A stretch of 47,579 nucleotides of DNA, taken from positions 1-47,579 of the forward strand of contig JACBXO010000010.1 in the NCBI GenBank assembly GCA_015863195.1, read 5' to 3'. Origin of the DNA: Aerococcaceae bacterium DSM 111022 (GTDB lineage Bacteria; Bacillota; Bacilli; Lactobacillales; Aerococcaceae). The notes beneath the pieces were generated by a model that searched no databases, was not told the DNA's origin, and saw nothing but the letters and a program-made list of their open reading frames with translations. Of the stretch, positions 1 to 8,431 are shown piece after piece. Every line of letters begins with the position of its first letter. Position 1 is the stretch's first letter. Made by a program: the position numbers and the translations under genes.

Positions 1-81
1 CTCGCAATACTACTAGATAATCGAGGCTAATAGGCTTCGTTTTTTTATTTGTATGCCAATATTAATTTTAATCAACAAAAT

Positions 82-118
82 ACCCGAGTTGAATGAGCTT
101 CAACTCGGGTTTGTCTAC
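82..118 (+). terminator. Rho-independent terminator-like hairpin
   Basis: An 11-bp perfect stem (ACCCGAGTTGA pairing with TCAACTCGGGT, arms 82-92 and 100-110) with a 7-nt loop is followed by only a weak T-rich stretch. It probably ends a gene that lies to the left of the window. No reading frame in the first kilobase looks coding. Confidence 0.55.
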
Positions 119-125
119 GGTCTGA

Positions 126-267
126 GGTTGCACAGGTTGTGCATCCTTTTTATTTTGGACTATAGAGGATGCATTAAATTGCATCTACTGCAGATAAAAT
201 TAGAGAGGGTGCACGAATTGTGCATCCATTTTATTTTGGAGTAGAGAGGATGCATTAAATTGCATCC
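126..267. repeat. Array of four GATGCA/TGCATC palindromes, about 41-bp period
   Basis: Four units centred near 136, 175, 217 and 256 have arms of the GGATGCA / TGCATCC type. The loops alternate between a GC-closed form (126-146 and 207-227, arms extended by C...G) and an A/T form (165-185 and 246-267, loop TTAAAT). Small reading frames crossing the array are artefacts of the repeats. The same family recurs near 7.25, 8.43, 25.3, 39.9 and 42.4 kb. Confidence 0.85.
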
Positions 268-322
268 ACTGCTGAAAAAATTAGAGAGGGGCTGGGCAAA
301 AAGTCCCGACCCTACTAGAATG

Positions 323-385
323 AAGCTTTTAGGGCGATCGCCTAAAAGCGACATTAAACAAAGGTGGGAGTCGCAGGGCGACTCC
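323..385. repeat. Composite hairpin element C (beta-alpha form)
   Basis: Two adjacent perfect hairpins: AAGCTTTTAGG / CCTAAAAGC (323-349) and GGAGTCGC / GCGACTCC (367-385). They are the beta and alpha modules of a composite element that recurs near 29.2, 31.2, 32.8, 40.8, 42.5 and three times at 46.2-46.8 kb. The gamma module (GTCAATTTC/GAAATTGAC) is absent here. Neither hairpin has a strong T-run. Confidence 0.75.
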
Positions 386-754
386 TTCAGCTTTATCTCG
401 TAGTTTGCTGAGCAATTTGAGTTTGTTTATGGATCAAATTAGTAACAGCAATCTAAGACAATACTACTCAATCCCAAAGAAGACAAACATCATTTGACTT
501 ATCTATATTTGTCTCTATAATTTACAACAGAATTCATTGAGGGATGAAACAGAGTTAAATATACACCTCGCCAATTCTATTTGCAAAAAATATCAGTCCA
601 ACATAAATAGAATTAAGCACCAAAACCAACAACCAACCCAAACACAAAACTAATCCCCGCGACTGCTACTTTATTTTTTATAATAATTAATATATTGCAT
701 ACATTAAATTTGTTTTTAATCAACAAGAGAATGATAATAAATGAGCTATCTTAA
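386..754. other. AT-rich intergenic stretch, nothing recognised
   Basis: No convincing reading frame, RNA gene or repeat was found in this interval. It is AT-rich with many stop codons in all frames and separates the composite hairpin element from the large palindrome A1. Confidence 0.5.
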
Positions 755-930
755 TAATTTGCGCAATACAGCCACATTTTTCCCGTGGAATAAAGGACTT
801 TTGGCGCAGCTTAGAGTACGTTAGCGCGTAGCGCTTAAGTACTCTCTAGCCAAAATAGTCCGGAATAGCCAAAGGCTATGAAGGCCGGTCCCCACGGAGA
901 GAAAATGTGAGCTGTATGCAGCAAATTAAG
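755..930 (+). repeat. Large branched palindrome, family A, copy A1
   Basis: The ends form a long imperfect terminal inverted repeat: AATTTGCG..ATACAGC..CCGTGG on the left, and CCACGG..GAGCTGTAT..CAAATT on the right. Inside are two arms. The first has stem GGACTTTTGGC / GCCAAAATAGTCC tipped by GAGTAC..GCGC/GCGC..GTACTC. The second is ATAGCC-AAA-GGCTAT. Three related copies lie at 28.78 kb (inverted), 33.40 kb (direct) and 39.30 kb (inverted). Stem bases differ between copies but pairing is kept, which points to a conserved folded structure. There is no coding potential. It could be a structured RNA gene, a miniature mobile element or a DNA cruciform site. Confidence 0.85.
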
Positions 931-1001
931 AACTCCCCCAATTAATCAAAGCCACTCCCAGTTGATTTTCTAAGACCAAATACTGATTTGTGACTGCCAT
1001 G

Positions 1002-1030
1002 TGTCAATTGCAATGAAAATATGGTACAAT
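1002..1030 (+). promoter_or_regulatory. Predicted sigma-A promoter of mvaE-mvaS
   Basis: A -10 box TACAAT (1025-1030) lies 17 bp after a weak -35 box TGTCAA (1002-1007). It ends 37 bp before the mvaE start codon. The strong -10 and the position make it the best promoter candidate for the mevalonate pair. Confidence 0.5.
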
Positions 1031-1067
1031 TTTAAGACATGAAGAGAAGCCGAGATAGGAGAATAAA

Positions 1068-2327
1068 ATGTTTAGAGGATTTTATAAAAAAACGACAGCT
1101 CAAAGACGAGCAGTAATCGATGAGTTCCGTCCAGATTTACATATCATGCCCAAAGCATTACCCGAAACAGTCGCCGACAACATGATCGAAAACTACCTAA
1201 TGAACTACGAAATACCACTCGGCGTCGCAGTCAACTTCACCATCAACGACCAACAAAAAGTCGTCCCAATGGTAACCGAAGAACCATCCGTCATCGCAGC
1301 TGCCAACAATGCAGGAAAAATACTAGGCAATATCCAAACCACTTACGGCCAACGCGAAATAACCGGACAAATTATTCTATCCGGCATTCAACATCTGGAA
1401 ACAGTTTTACAAAAACTTGAAACACACAAAAACGAATTGTTACAACAAGCCAAAGATGCCTCACCCAATATGGTCAAGCGTGGCGGCGGGCCAATTGCGT
1501 TGACATTCGAACACAAAAAATCTAAAATTGAGCAGTATATTGTGATTTATCTCACATTTAACCCATGCGACGCCATGGGCGCCAATGCGATTAACACCTG
1601 CCTCGAGGCGCTCGCACCAACGATTGAAGCACTCACCGACGAAATCGCACTCATGAAAATACTGTCGAACTATTCCGAAGCGGCCGTTTCCAAAGCGACA
1701 ACTTCTGTACCAACGCAAAAATTACATCCCAATTTAGAAGAAGCTAAAAATATTGCGAAAAGTATTGCACTTGCCTCAGATTACGCTTCGATCGATGTTT
1801 ACCGAGCAACGACACATAATAAAGGCATTATGAATGGCATTGACGCACTTTGTTTAGCTACTGGTAATGATTGGCGAGCAGTCGAGGCGTCCGTACATGC
1901 TTACGCTAGTCGTACTGGCAACTACCAACCTTTAGCTACATGGACTTACGACGAAAAAGCCGATCGCTTAATCGGAGAAATTGAACTACCAATTCCAGTT
2001 GCCGTAGTTGGCGGAACGATTTCCGTTCATCCAGCTGCGCAGTGGTCGTTGGAACTATTAGACAACCCTTCGGCGAGCGAGCTCGCCCAAATAATGGCAG
2101 CCGTAGGCTTAGCACAAAACTTTGCGGCGGTGAAAGCGTTAGTGACCGAGGGCATCCAAAGGGGACACATGGGGCTCCAAGCGCGGAGCTTAGCGATGCA
2201 AGTGGGCGCAACGGAGGACGAAGTGGGGCGCTTGGCTGAAAAATTGCAAGAAGCACCACAAATGTCGAGCACCATTGCGGCAGATTTATTAAAAGAAATA
2301 CGTGAAAATCAAAGTGAGGAGAAATAA
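1068..2327 (+). CDS. mvaE: Hydroxymethylglutaryl-CoA reductase, class II
   Basis: Reduces HMG-CoA to mevalonate, the committed step of the mevalonate route to isopentenyl diphosphate, in the cytoplasm. At 419 aa it is a stand-alone reductase, not the enterococcal fusion with acetoacetyl-CoA thiolase. Visible family motifs are ENYLMNYEIPLG with the catalytic Glu at about residue 41, EPSVIAAANNAG, DAMGAN, GIDALCLATGNDWR with the catalytic Asp, and GHMGLQAR with the catalytic His at about 367. The ATG at 1068 follows AGGAG at 1057-1061. mvaS starts one base after its stop, so the two are surely co-transcribed. The + strand is unusually C-rich in the first third (1140-1260). Family assignment is secure; cofactor preference cannot be read from sequence. 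Confidence 0.95.
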   Translation: MFRGFYKKTTAQRRAVIDEFRPDLHIMPKALPETVADNMIENYLMNYEIPLGVAVNFTINDQQKVVPMVTEEPSVIAAANNAGKILGNIQTTYGQREITGQIILSGIQHLETVLQKLETHKNELLQQAKDASPNMVKRGGGPIALTFEHKKSKIEQYIVIYLTFNPCDAMGANAINTCLEALAPTIEALTDEIALMKILSNYSEAAVSKATTSVPTQKLHPNLEEAKNIAKSIALASDYASIDVYRATTHNKGIMNGIDALCLATGNDWRAVEASVHAYASRTGNYQPLATWTYDEKADRLIGEIELPIPVAVVGGTISVHPAAQWSLELLDNPSASELAQIMAAVGLAQNFAAVKALVTEGIQRGHMGLQARSLAMQVGATEDEVGRLAEKLQEAPQMSSTIAADLLKEIRENQSEEK

Positions 2328-2328
2328 T

Positions 2329-3522
2329 ATGAGCAATAAAGTAGGGATTGATAAAATCGCCTTTTACTCACCGGATTACTATATTGACATGGTGGAATTA
2401 GCGCATGCGCGCGACACCGATCCGAATAAATATACAATTGGCTTGCAGCAGGATAAGATGTCGGTGATCCCCGTTTGGGAAGATATCGTTTCGATGGGGG
2501 CCAATGCGGCGCTTCAAATTATTGACGACAAAGACCGTGAAAGTATTGATCAGGTAATCTTTGCGACAGAATCAAGCTTTGATTACTCAAAATCAGCTGC
2601 GACATACATTCACAATATGTTAGGCATCCATTCGGGCGCAAAATCATTCGAAGTTAAACAAGCCTGCTATGGCGGAACTGCCGGACTGATGGCTGGTTTT
2701 GACTATGTTAGAGCCAATCCGGAACGACGCGTTTTAGTAGTAGCCGCCGATATTGCACGTTACGGACTACACACGTCAGGAGAACCAACACAAGGTGCGG
2801 GTGCGGTTGCGATGATTATTTCAAGTGAACCGAAAATTTTATCAATCGACGCACAAAGCTTTTCTAGAACGGATGACCAATACGATTTCTGGCGTCCAAG
2901 TCATTCGCCAGTCGCATTAGTGGATGGACATTTCTCTAACCAATTATATGCGGATAGCTTCATCAATGTCTTCCAACAAGCCGAAGAAGCTTTAGGAACA
3001 GACTTAAATCAAGTCAAAGCATTGGCATTCCATTTACCTTATACAAAAATGGCGAAGAAAGCGTTGACTGCACTGTCTGATGCTGAAACGAAAATGGACG
3101 AAAAAATGCGTGCGCGTCTAATCGAAGATTGGCAAGAACAATTAAATGCTGCGATTGTTTATGGAAAACAAGTCGGAAATACTTACACAGCGTCACTTTA
3201 CATTTCATTGATGTCATTGTTGAAAGAAAGTGACTCTTTAAAAGCTGGCGACAAAATTGGCTTGTTCAGTTATGGATCTGGTTCAGTGTCAGAATTATTC
3301 TTTGGAAACTTAGTCGAAGGTTACCAAGAACAACTTGAAAAAGTATCTGGTCAAAAAGATTTAGACGAACGTCTACAAATTTCGATTCCAGATTATGAAA
3401 AATATTTCGGAGACCGTGATTTGGAATATGAGGCGAATATTGACTTCGAAATACCTACTGATTATGTAGGATTTTATCTTGCTAAAATCGATGAGCACCG
3501 CCGTTACTACGACTTTAAATAA
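2329..3522 (+). CDS. mvaS: Hydroxymethylglutaryl-CoA synthase
   Basis: Condenses acetyl-CoA with acetoacetyl-CoA to HMG-CoA, the substrate of the preceding MvaE. The protein has 397 aa, normal for bacterial MvaS. The catalytic triad is visible: Glu81 in FATESSFD, Cys113 in VKQACYGGTAGLM and His235 in AFHLPYTKMA. I place the start at ATG 2329 after the ribosome binding site GTGAGGAG (2314-2321). An upstream in-frame GTG at 2302 lies inside mvaE and lacks a binding site. A clear terminator follows, so mvaE-mvaS is a two-gene operon. Confidence 0.95.
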   Translation: MSNKVGIDKIAFYSPDYYIDMVELAHARDTDPNKYTIGLQQDKMSVIPVWEDIVSMGANAALQIIDDKDRESIDQVIFATESSFDYSKSAATYIHNMLGIHSGAKSFEVKQACYGGTAGLMAGFDYVRANPERRVLVVAADIARYGLHTSGEPTQGAGAVAMIISSEPKILSIDAQSFSRTDDQYDFWRPSHSPVALVDGHFSNQLYADSFINVFQQAEEALGTDLNQVKALAFHLPYTKMAKKALTALSDAETKMDEKMRARLIEDWQEQLNAAIVYGKQVGNTYTASLYISLMSLLKESDSLKAGDKIGLFSYGSGSVSELFFGNLVEGYQEQLEKVSGQKDLDERLQISIPDYEKYFGDRDLEYEANIDFEIPTDYVGFYLAKIDEHRRYYDFK

Positions 3523-3530
3523 TTAAACCT

Positions 3531-3563
3531 AGATAAACTCTGTTACAGGAGTTTATCTTTTTT
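3531..3563 (+). terminator. Rho-independent terminator of mvaES
   Basis: A perfect 10-bp stem AGATAAACTC / GAGTTTATCT with an 8-nt loop is followed by a run of T. It starts 8 bp after the mvaS stop. Confidence 0.9.
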
Positions 3564-3674
3564 AATGCAAATGTTATCTTTTCATAATAATAATCATGAA
3601 ATATTCAAAACTAAAAGATATTAAAGTGCAAAATTTTATGATATAGTAGAAAATGAACTGGAAGGTGATGAAAT

Positions 3675-3911
3675 ATGATGACTTTAATATATAGTATGGC
3701 AGTGCTAGTAGTCCGGATTGTTTTCGTCCTTTTATCATATCTTGTTTTCAGTAAGCTAAAGTGGCGCGAAGCCTTCTCTAACAAGAATTATTACTTGGCG
3801 AGATGGGCATGTATTCTACTTAGTATTACGGTAGGGCAAGCAGTCAGTTCTTATTTTATTGAGATCATTGATATTATTCGTGGAATAATTTTCACTGTAA
3901 TGTCACTATAA
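3675..3911 (+). CDS. DUF1146 family small membrane protein (YwzB-like)
   Basis: A 78-aa protein with two or three hydrophobic segments: residues about 4-25 (LIYSMAVLVVRIVFVLLSYL), 42-58 and 60-77. Length, composition and the KLKWREAF..YYLARW motif fit DUF1146, a family usually encoded immediately before murA in Firmicutes, as it is here. Biochemical function is not known. The binding site GGAAGGTGATG precedes two adjacent ATG codons at 3675 and 3678, and either could be used. It is followed at 126 bp by murA. Confidence 0.75.
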   Translation: MMTLIYSMAVLVVRIVFVLLSYLVFSKLKWREAFSNKNYYLARWACILLSITVGQAVSSYFIEIIDIIRGIIFTVMSL

Positions 3912-3920
3912 AATAGGGAA

Positions 3921-3953
3921 CGCTTTCAACGTGATGGCAGTCTGTTGAAAACG
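3921..3953 (+). terminator. Weak inverted repeat between the DUF1146 gene and murA
   Basis: CGCTTTCAAC (3921-3930) pairs with GTTGAAAACG (3944-3953) with one mismatch and a 13-nt loop, but no T-run follows. It may attenuate read-through into murA or be fortuitous. Confidence 0.3.
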
Positions 3954-4036
3954 ATAACTATTTATTAAAAAATATAAATTATCAAACCTTATCGTTCGCT
4001 CCAAAACGGTAAGCACAAAAAGGGGAAATAAATACA

Positions 4037-5341
4037 ATGGAAGAAATCATCGTACATGGTGGCAACCGCCTAGAAGGTCGAGTAGTAATCGAGGGAGCAA
4101 AAAATGCGGTCTTGCCAATTTTAGCAGGTTCAATTTTAGCAGAAGACGGAAAAACTGTTTTAAAGAATGTTCCTGTCTTATCAGACGTGTATATCATTTC
4201 AGAACTACTTAAAAACTTAAATGTCGAAAATTCTTTCGATGAAGATAATAATGAATTAGTATTAGATGCGACAGGAAATGTTTTATCTGTGGCAGATTAC
4301 GATTTCGTTAGTAAAATGCGTGCTTCAATTGTTGTTATGGGACCACTTTTAGCGCGTTTCGGTTATGTAAAAGTAGCGATGCCTGGTGGTTGTTCAATTG
4401 GATCACGTCCAATCGACTTACATTTAAAAGGTTTCGAAGCTTTAGGTGCTGATATTACAACGCATGCAGGTTATGTTGAAGCAAAAGCAGATAAATTAGT
4501 GGGAGCAAACATTTATTTAGACTTCCCATCAGTAGGTGCTACAGAAAACATTATGATGGCTGCAACTTTGGCAGAAGGTAAAACAGTTATCGAAAACGTA
4601 GCGCGTGAACCAGAAATCGTTGATTTAGCAGACTTCTTGAACAAAATGGGTGCTAAAATCGAAGGTGCTGGAACAGATACAATTACGATTCACGGTGTTG
4701 AAAAATTACACGGTACTGAACATTTCGTCATGTATGACCGTATTGAAGCAGGAACATTTATGGTTGCTGCAGCTGTAACTCAAGGTGACGTATTCGTTCA
4801 TGGTGCGGTTCGTGAGCTTAATTTACCATTAATTTCTAAATTAACGGAAATGGGCGTTGAATTTACTTTCGAAAAAGAAGGTATTCGTGTTGTTGGTCCA
4901 GAAACTTTAAAACCAACTGACATTAAAACAATGCCACACCCAGGCTTTCCAACAGACATGCAGTCACAAATGTCAGTAGCCCAATTATTAGCAGACGGAT
5001 CAAGTTCATTAACAGAAACTGTTTTCGAAAACCGCTTCATGCACTTTGAAGAATTACGCCGTATGAGCGCGAAATTCCAAATTGAGCGTCAAACTGTTAT
5101 TTCTTATGGTCCAACTGAATTTACAGGTGCGCGCGTTAAAGCAACTGACTTACGTGCAGGTGCTGCTTTAATTATTGCAGGTTTAGTAGCAAAAGGAATC
5201 ACACGTGTCACTGATTTACATCACTTAGACCGTGGTTACTATGAATTCCATCTGAAATTAGCTGATTTAGGTGCAGAAATTGAACGTGTCGATGTTCAAC
5301 CAGTGAAAACGACAAAACGTACATTACAAAACGCTATTTAA
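4037..5341 (+). CDS. murA: UDP-N-acetylglucosamine 1-carboxyvinyltransferase
   Basis: Transfers enolpyruvate from PEP to UDP-GlcNAc, the first committed step of peptidoglycan precursor synthesis in the cytoplasm. The 434-aa length is typical. Visible motifs are the N-terminal [15 protein letters not shown], the active-site loop [15 protein letters not shown] with catalytic Cys119 (so fosfomycin-sensitive chemistry is expected), [11 protein letters not shown] and [13 protein letters not shown]. The binding site AAAGGGGAAAT precedes ATG 4037. Its neighbours are the DUF1146 gene upstream and an mreB/mbl gene 20 bp downstream, an order common in Firmicutes. Many Firmicutes carry a second murA elsewhere, so paralogue identity (MurAA versus MurAB) is inferred from this context only. 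Confidence 0.95.
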   Translation: MEEIIVHGGNRLEGRVVIEGAKNAVLPILAGSILAEDGKTVLKNVPVLSDVYIISELLKNLNVENSFDEDNNELVLDATGNVLSVADYDFVSKMRASIVVMGPLLARFGYVKVAMPGGCSIGSRPIDLHLKGFEALGADITTHAGYVEAKADKLVGANIYLDFPSVGATENIMMAATLAEGKTVIENVAREPEIVDLADFLNKMGAKIEGAGTDTITIHGVEKLHGTEHFVMYDRIEAGTFMVAAAVTQGDVFVHGAVRELNLPLISKLTEMGVEFTFEKEGIRVVGPETLKPTDIKTMPHPGFPTDMQSQMSVAQLLADGSSSLTETVFENRFMHFEELRRMSAKFQIERQTVISYGPTEFTGARVKATDLRAGAALIIAGLVAKGITRVTDLHHLDRGYYEFHLKLADLGAEIERVDVQPVKTTKRTLQNAI

Positions 5342-5361
5342 AAAACGAATGGGGCAATAGC

Positions 5362-6426
5362 ATGAGCAGAGAAATAGGGATAGATTTAGGAACTGCAAAT
5401 GTATTGATTCATTTAAAGGGACGAGGCATTGTCGTCAACGAACCAGCTGTTGTAGCGGTTGATTTAAACACAAACGAAATCGTGGCTTATGGCCAGGAAG
5501 CGTATGACATGATTGGGCGCACGCCTGAAACAATTAATGTTATCCACCCACTCGAAGGTGGGGTTATTTCAGATTATGATTTAGCCGAAGCGATGTTAAT
5601 CTTATTCATGCGCCGCATCCAAAACAATAGCTTATTCTCAAGACCGGTCATTTTAATTTGTGCACCGTCACAAATCAATGACATTGAAAAGCAATCACTC
5701 ATCGAAACAGCCGAGCGCGCCAGTGGTGGCATCGTTTATGTCGAAGAGGAAACCAAAGTCGCCGCACTCGGGGCCGGTGGCAACATTATGGCACCCCAAG
5801 GCACAATGGTTATCGACATTGGTGGCGGGACCAGCGACATCGCAGTCATCTCCCAAGGCGAAATCACCAACAGCAAGTCGCTCCGCATGGCGGGCGACTA
5901 CTTTAACGACGCAATTATTGAATTCGTTAAGGAAAAATATCACTTATTGATCGGGGATAAAACTGCGGAACAAGTCAAAATAGCGATTTCGTCTGCCATA
6001 CTTTTACCAGAAGATGACTTAAGTTATTATGACGTGAATGGTCTTGATTTGGTGACGCGTTTACCTAAGGCGGTCAAGTTGAATTCGAATGATATGGCGA
6101 TGGCGTTGGCTGAGCCTTTGGAGGCGATTGCGCAAGCGGTTGAGTCTGTTTTGAAAAATGTTAGGCCCGAATTATTGGCAGATATTGTGGAGTCGGGTAT
6201 TTTATTAACTGGCGGCGGGGCGCTAATTGACCAGCTGGATGAGTATTTGTCTGGGCGTTTGGAAATTAGTGTTATAAAAGTCGATCAACCAATGAATTCA
6301 GTAGCGATTGGGACGGGACTTATGTTAGAATTAATCCAATCTGGTGAATTCGAAAAATCAAAGCCAACGAGATGGCAACTTTTCAAGCGACAATTGCAAC
6401 AGTTCAAGCGTCGTTTGATGGGTTAG
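5362..6426 (+). CDS. mbl: MreB/Mbl family actin-like cell shape protein
   Basis: Bacterial actin homologue that polymerises on the inner membrane face and guides lateral wall synthesis. It has 354 aa. The phosphate-1 motif is IDLGTANVLIH, phosphate-2 is VIDIGGGTSDIAVIS and the adenosine motif is GILLTGGGALI. The opening IGIDLGTANVLIHLKGRGIV and the position after murA resemble Bacillus Mbl more than MreB, but I cannot separate the paralogues firmly. The C-terminal tail is basic (about residues 335-354, KSKPTRWQLFKRQLQQFKRR), which may help membrane contact. It starts 20 bp after murA, and epuA follows after 23 bp. Its presence argues for rod or ovoid cells rather than true cocci. Confidence 0.85.
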   Translation: MSREIGIDLGTANVLIHLKGRGIVVNEPAVVAVDLNTNEIVAYGQEAYDMIGRTPETINVIHPLEGGVISDYDLAEAMLILFMRRIQNNSLFSRPVILICAPSQINDIEKQSLIETAERASGGIVYVEEETKVAALGAGGNIMAPQGTMVIDIGGGTSDIAVISQGEITNSKSLRMAGDYFNDAIIEFVKEKYHLLIGDKTAEQVKIAISSAILLPEDDLSYYDVNGLDLVTRLPKAVKLNSNDMAMALAEPLEAIAQAVESVLKNVRPELLADIVESGILLTGGGALIDQLDEYLSGRLEISVIKVDQPMNSVAIGTGLMLELIQSGEFEKSKPTRWQLFKRQLQQFKRRLMG

Positions 6427-6449
6427 AGATAGTGATAGGGGGATAATTT

Positions 6450-6647
6450 ATGAGCGAACAACATTTAGAAGTGAATGTATGGAAACAATTTCTTTTCGCA
6501 CTTTTAAAAGTATTGTTATTTGTGATTTTATTTGTTTTATTTATCATTATCGGCTTATTTATTGGCTACACAATTATCGGAGACGGTAATTATTGGGAAG
6601 TTTTAAATCGAGATACCTGGGAACATATCCTCAGTTTCTTTAATTAA
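6450..6647 (+). CDS. epuA: EpuA-like small membrane protein (annotated elsewhere as RNA polymerase subunit beta family)
   Basis: A 65-aa protein with a charged N-terminus, one long transmembrane segment (about residues 15-42) and the family ending IGYTIIGDGNYWEVLNRDTWEHI. These features match the EpuA family (PF11772), found after murA or mbl in many Firmicutes. Function is unknown, and the polymerase name in databases reflects history rather than evidence. The binding site AGGGGGAT precedes ATG 6450. It closes the murA-mbl-epuA group, since a terminator follows. Confidence 0.8.
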   Translation: MSEQHLEVNVWKQFLFALLKVLLFVILFVLFIIIGLFIGYTIIGDGNYWEVLNRDTWEHILSFFN

Positions 6648-6659
6648 TCATACAAAACA

Positions 6660-6696
6660 AAGCTCAATTCACTTTCAGTGGTTGAGCTTCTTTTCT
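6660..6696 (+). terminator. Rho-independent terminator after epuA
   Basis: The 8-bp stem AAGCTCAA (6660-6667) / TTGAGCTT (6682-6689) is followed by CTTTTCT. It ends directly before the ribosome binding site of the next gene. Confidence 0.75.
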
Positions 6697-6708
6697 AGGA
6701 AGTGAAAT

Positions 6709-7080
6709 ATGATCAATCAATTTATTTGGCCTGAGATTATACTTTACGCATGGCCTTTCCTTTGCATGTATTTAGGTGTTGTCATCTTGAAGCCCGCTAT
6801 CCGCGATTTCAATGTCACAGTTGGGACATGCTTATTACCGGCTTGGCTTTTAATTATTAATGCCTTTAGTTTGTTGATATATAATTTCAGCATCTTGCCA
6901 TTATTATTTGTCGCGTCTATTTTTCTTGTGGTTCTGGCATTGCATGACTATATCCGAACGGTCGACACATTTTATATCGCAGACTTCGTGCCCGTCGCAC
7001 TACGCGTTTTGTTTATCAGTTGGACATTCTTTCTAGTTGGCATCATGCTGACACGCCTTGTCTCGTACTTTTTTGTTTAG
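6709..7080 (+). CDS. Probable DUF3397 family membrane protein
   Basis: A 123-aa hydrophobic protein with about four predicted membrane segments (roughly residues 10-28, 38-60, 63-83 and 100-120) and the LHDYIRTVDTFYIADFV linker before the last helix. Size, topology and a position just before mraZ suggest DUF3397, whose role is unknown. The match is by general resemblance only. The binding site AGGAAGTG precedes ATG 6709. Two terminators follow it, so it is expressed separately from the cluster that begins with mraZ. Confidence 0.5.
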   Translation: MINQFIWPEIILYAWPFLCMYLGVVILKPAIRDFNVTVGTCLLPAWLLIINAFSLLIYNFSILPLLFVASIFLVVLALHDYIRTVDTFYIADFVPVALRVLFISWTFFLVGIMLTRLVSYFFV

Positions 7081-7099
7081 CATTTTTAGAAATAAAGTG

Positions 7100-7175
7100 A
7101 AACCCGCCGACCAGGCGGGGTTTGATATTTTATGACGTGGGGAGCGATGGCCGGTGGGCTATCGCTTCTTTTTAT
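7100..7175 (+). terminator. Two tandem rho-independent terminators
   Basis: The first hairpin has core CCCGCC/GGCGGG (7103-7119) followed by a weak T-rich tail. The second, AGCGAT..ATCGCT (7143-7148 / 7161-7166), is followed by TCTTTTTAT. Both lie 20-95 bp after the preceding gene. The second is the stronger. Confidence 0.75.
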
Positions 7176-7243
7176 GGGGTCTCAAGTTGATTTTTTAAGT
7201 CAGATTGAGGCTTTTTTTTGATGGGGTGGGTGGGGATGGAGGA

Positions 7244-7344
7244 GGATGCAAAAAATTGCATCCTCTCGTCTCGAATTGAAAAAGGATGCATGATGTGTGC
7301 GTCCTCGAAATTTAAACTGAGTGGGGATGCAAAAAAATGCAACC
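7244..7344. repeat. Array of three GATGCA/TGCATC palindromes, 40-bp period
   Basis: Units are centred near 7253, 7294 and 7334. The first and third have A/T loops and the middle one is the GC-closed variant (GGATGCA..TGTGCGTCC), so the A-B-A alternation seen in the other arrays is kept. A G-rich, C-poor tract (7205-7243) precedes it. It abuts the 3' end of the minus-strand NERD pseudogene and may also serve as its terminator. Confidence 0.85.
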
Positions 7345-7348
7345 TTTT

Positions 7349-8221
7349 CTATAATAAGCCTTTAGCACGCCAATTATATAAATTTCTAATTAAAATCCGT
7401 CCACCAATCCAGTCATGTAGTCTTTTTATTGTTGGTTCGTCATTAAATAAAATTCGATAATCATTTAATTCTTTCTGAGTAAGCTCTAGTGTGTTGAATC
7501 TACGATCGCAGTTTTGACATCTTATTATCTTGCTATACTTTTCAAAAGGTGGGACTTCTTTTCCGCAACATGTGAAATATATTCCTTTTCGCATATTGTC
7601 GAAGCGATACCTTGGCATGTCGGGCCAAAGATTTGATTTGTCGACATTATAACGGTCTATCATTCCGAAATATTTTTGAGTTCGGTTGTTTGCGGGGGTG
7701 ACAGTGGTTGCTAAATCTTATGCATATTTCCGGACTTGGTCACGTAATAATATTTTTGTGTCACGGGGCATGTCGTAAACGATGCCACCTTCAGTCGCAA
7801 TGATAACGTAATATGTGATCTTTAGATTAATATCTAATCGCGTTAATAAATCCGTAAATTTTTCAGAAGCCCCTTTAGCTTGTGTTAAAGGATTATTAAT
7901 AAATGTACCATTTCCATTAATTAAAAAGTCATTTCTAAATTCTACATCCGTTCGGTATGCCTTTATTTCATGGAGAAACGCTTCATCTCCGGTTAAAAGA
8001 ATTGTATCGATTTGATATTTATCCTCAAACAATTCATTATAACTAAACCCCTTAATTATCAACCAAGGTCCATTGACCGAATCGATAATGTCATCAATAT
8101 GGCATTCATGCCGGTAACCAAATTCTAAATTTGATCGATAATTCTCAAATTCATGAGGCAACGCACCTCGAGATTTAATAACATCCATCACATATAAATT
8201 CATCGGTTTCTTTCTTTTCAC
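7349..8221 (-). pseudogene. NERD-domain protein with C-terminal zinc ribbon, interrupted by one in-frame stop
   Basis: The frame runs from GTG 8221 (after GAGGTGAT) to 7349, with a single TAA at 7718-7720 (codon 168 of 290). The part before the stop carries a NERD (nuclease-related) domain with ILLTGDEAFLHEIKAY, whose E-x-K is the expected catalytic pair, and NPLTQAKGASEKF. After the stop the same frame stays open for 18 codons (starting DLATTVTPANN), reaches an ATG at 7663 and ends with a four-Cys ribbon, FTCCGK..RCQNCDRRF. NERD proteins commonly carry a C-terminal zinc ribbon, so both halves look like one gene. The usual upstream context of an independent second gene (binding site) is missing. 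Options are a recent nonsense mutation, a sequencing error or read-through. DNA processing is a family-level guess; no substrate is known. Confidence 0.7.
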
Positions 8222-8431
8222 ATTTATCACCTCATATATAAATAAACAAAAAAATTTAAAAGTTGAAAAAAATTTGAAATTATTTTTAATTATTTTGAAA
8301 GTATACAAATGTGACTGTTAAAATAGGGAAGTTGTTCTACTTTAAACTGTTTTTAAAATTGTAAGTGTAGTAAGAACTCCGAAAGTTGAAAATAGAGTAT
8401 AGACGCAGAAATTTATTCTTTCACATCAGAA
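8222..8431. other. AT-rich region upstream of the NERD gene
   Basis: Contains the GAGGTGAT binding site of the minus-strand gene just above 8221 and, presumably, its promoter. Very AT-rich, with no frame on either strand that looks coding. A longer frame starting at 8308 on the minus strand reads through the binding site and was not accepted. Confidence 0.4.

Noticed and set aside
755-930. Insertion sequence remnant
   Set aside because: Family A and B have long terminal inverted repeats, but no copy contains a transposase fragment and no target duplication was recognised. A non-autonomous mobile element remains possible, so they are listed as repeats only.
1936-2275. Minus-strand frames inside mvaE
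   Set aside because: Antisense shadows of a well-supported gene with all catalytic motifs on the + strand.
7218-7460. 80-codon frame across the 7.2-kb array
   Set aside because: It overlaps the terminators, the palindrome array and the antisense of the NERD gene; no coding features.
8222-8308. Longer N-terminus for the NERD protein (start at 8308)
   Set aside because: The extra residues are Phe/Lys/Asn-rich translation of AT-rich DNA and run through a good ribosome binding site (GAGGTGAT) placed for GTG 8221.
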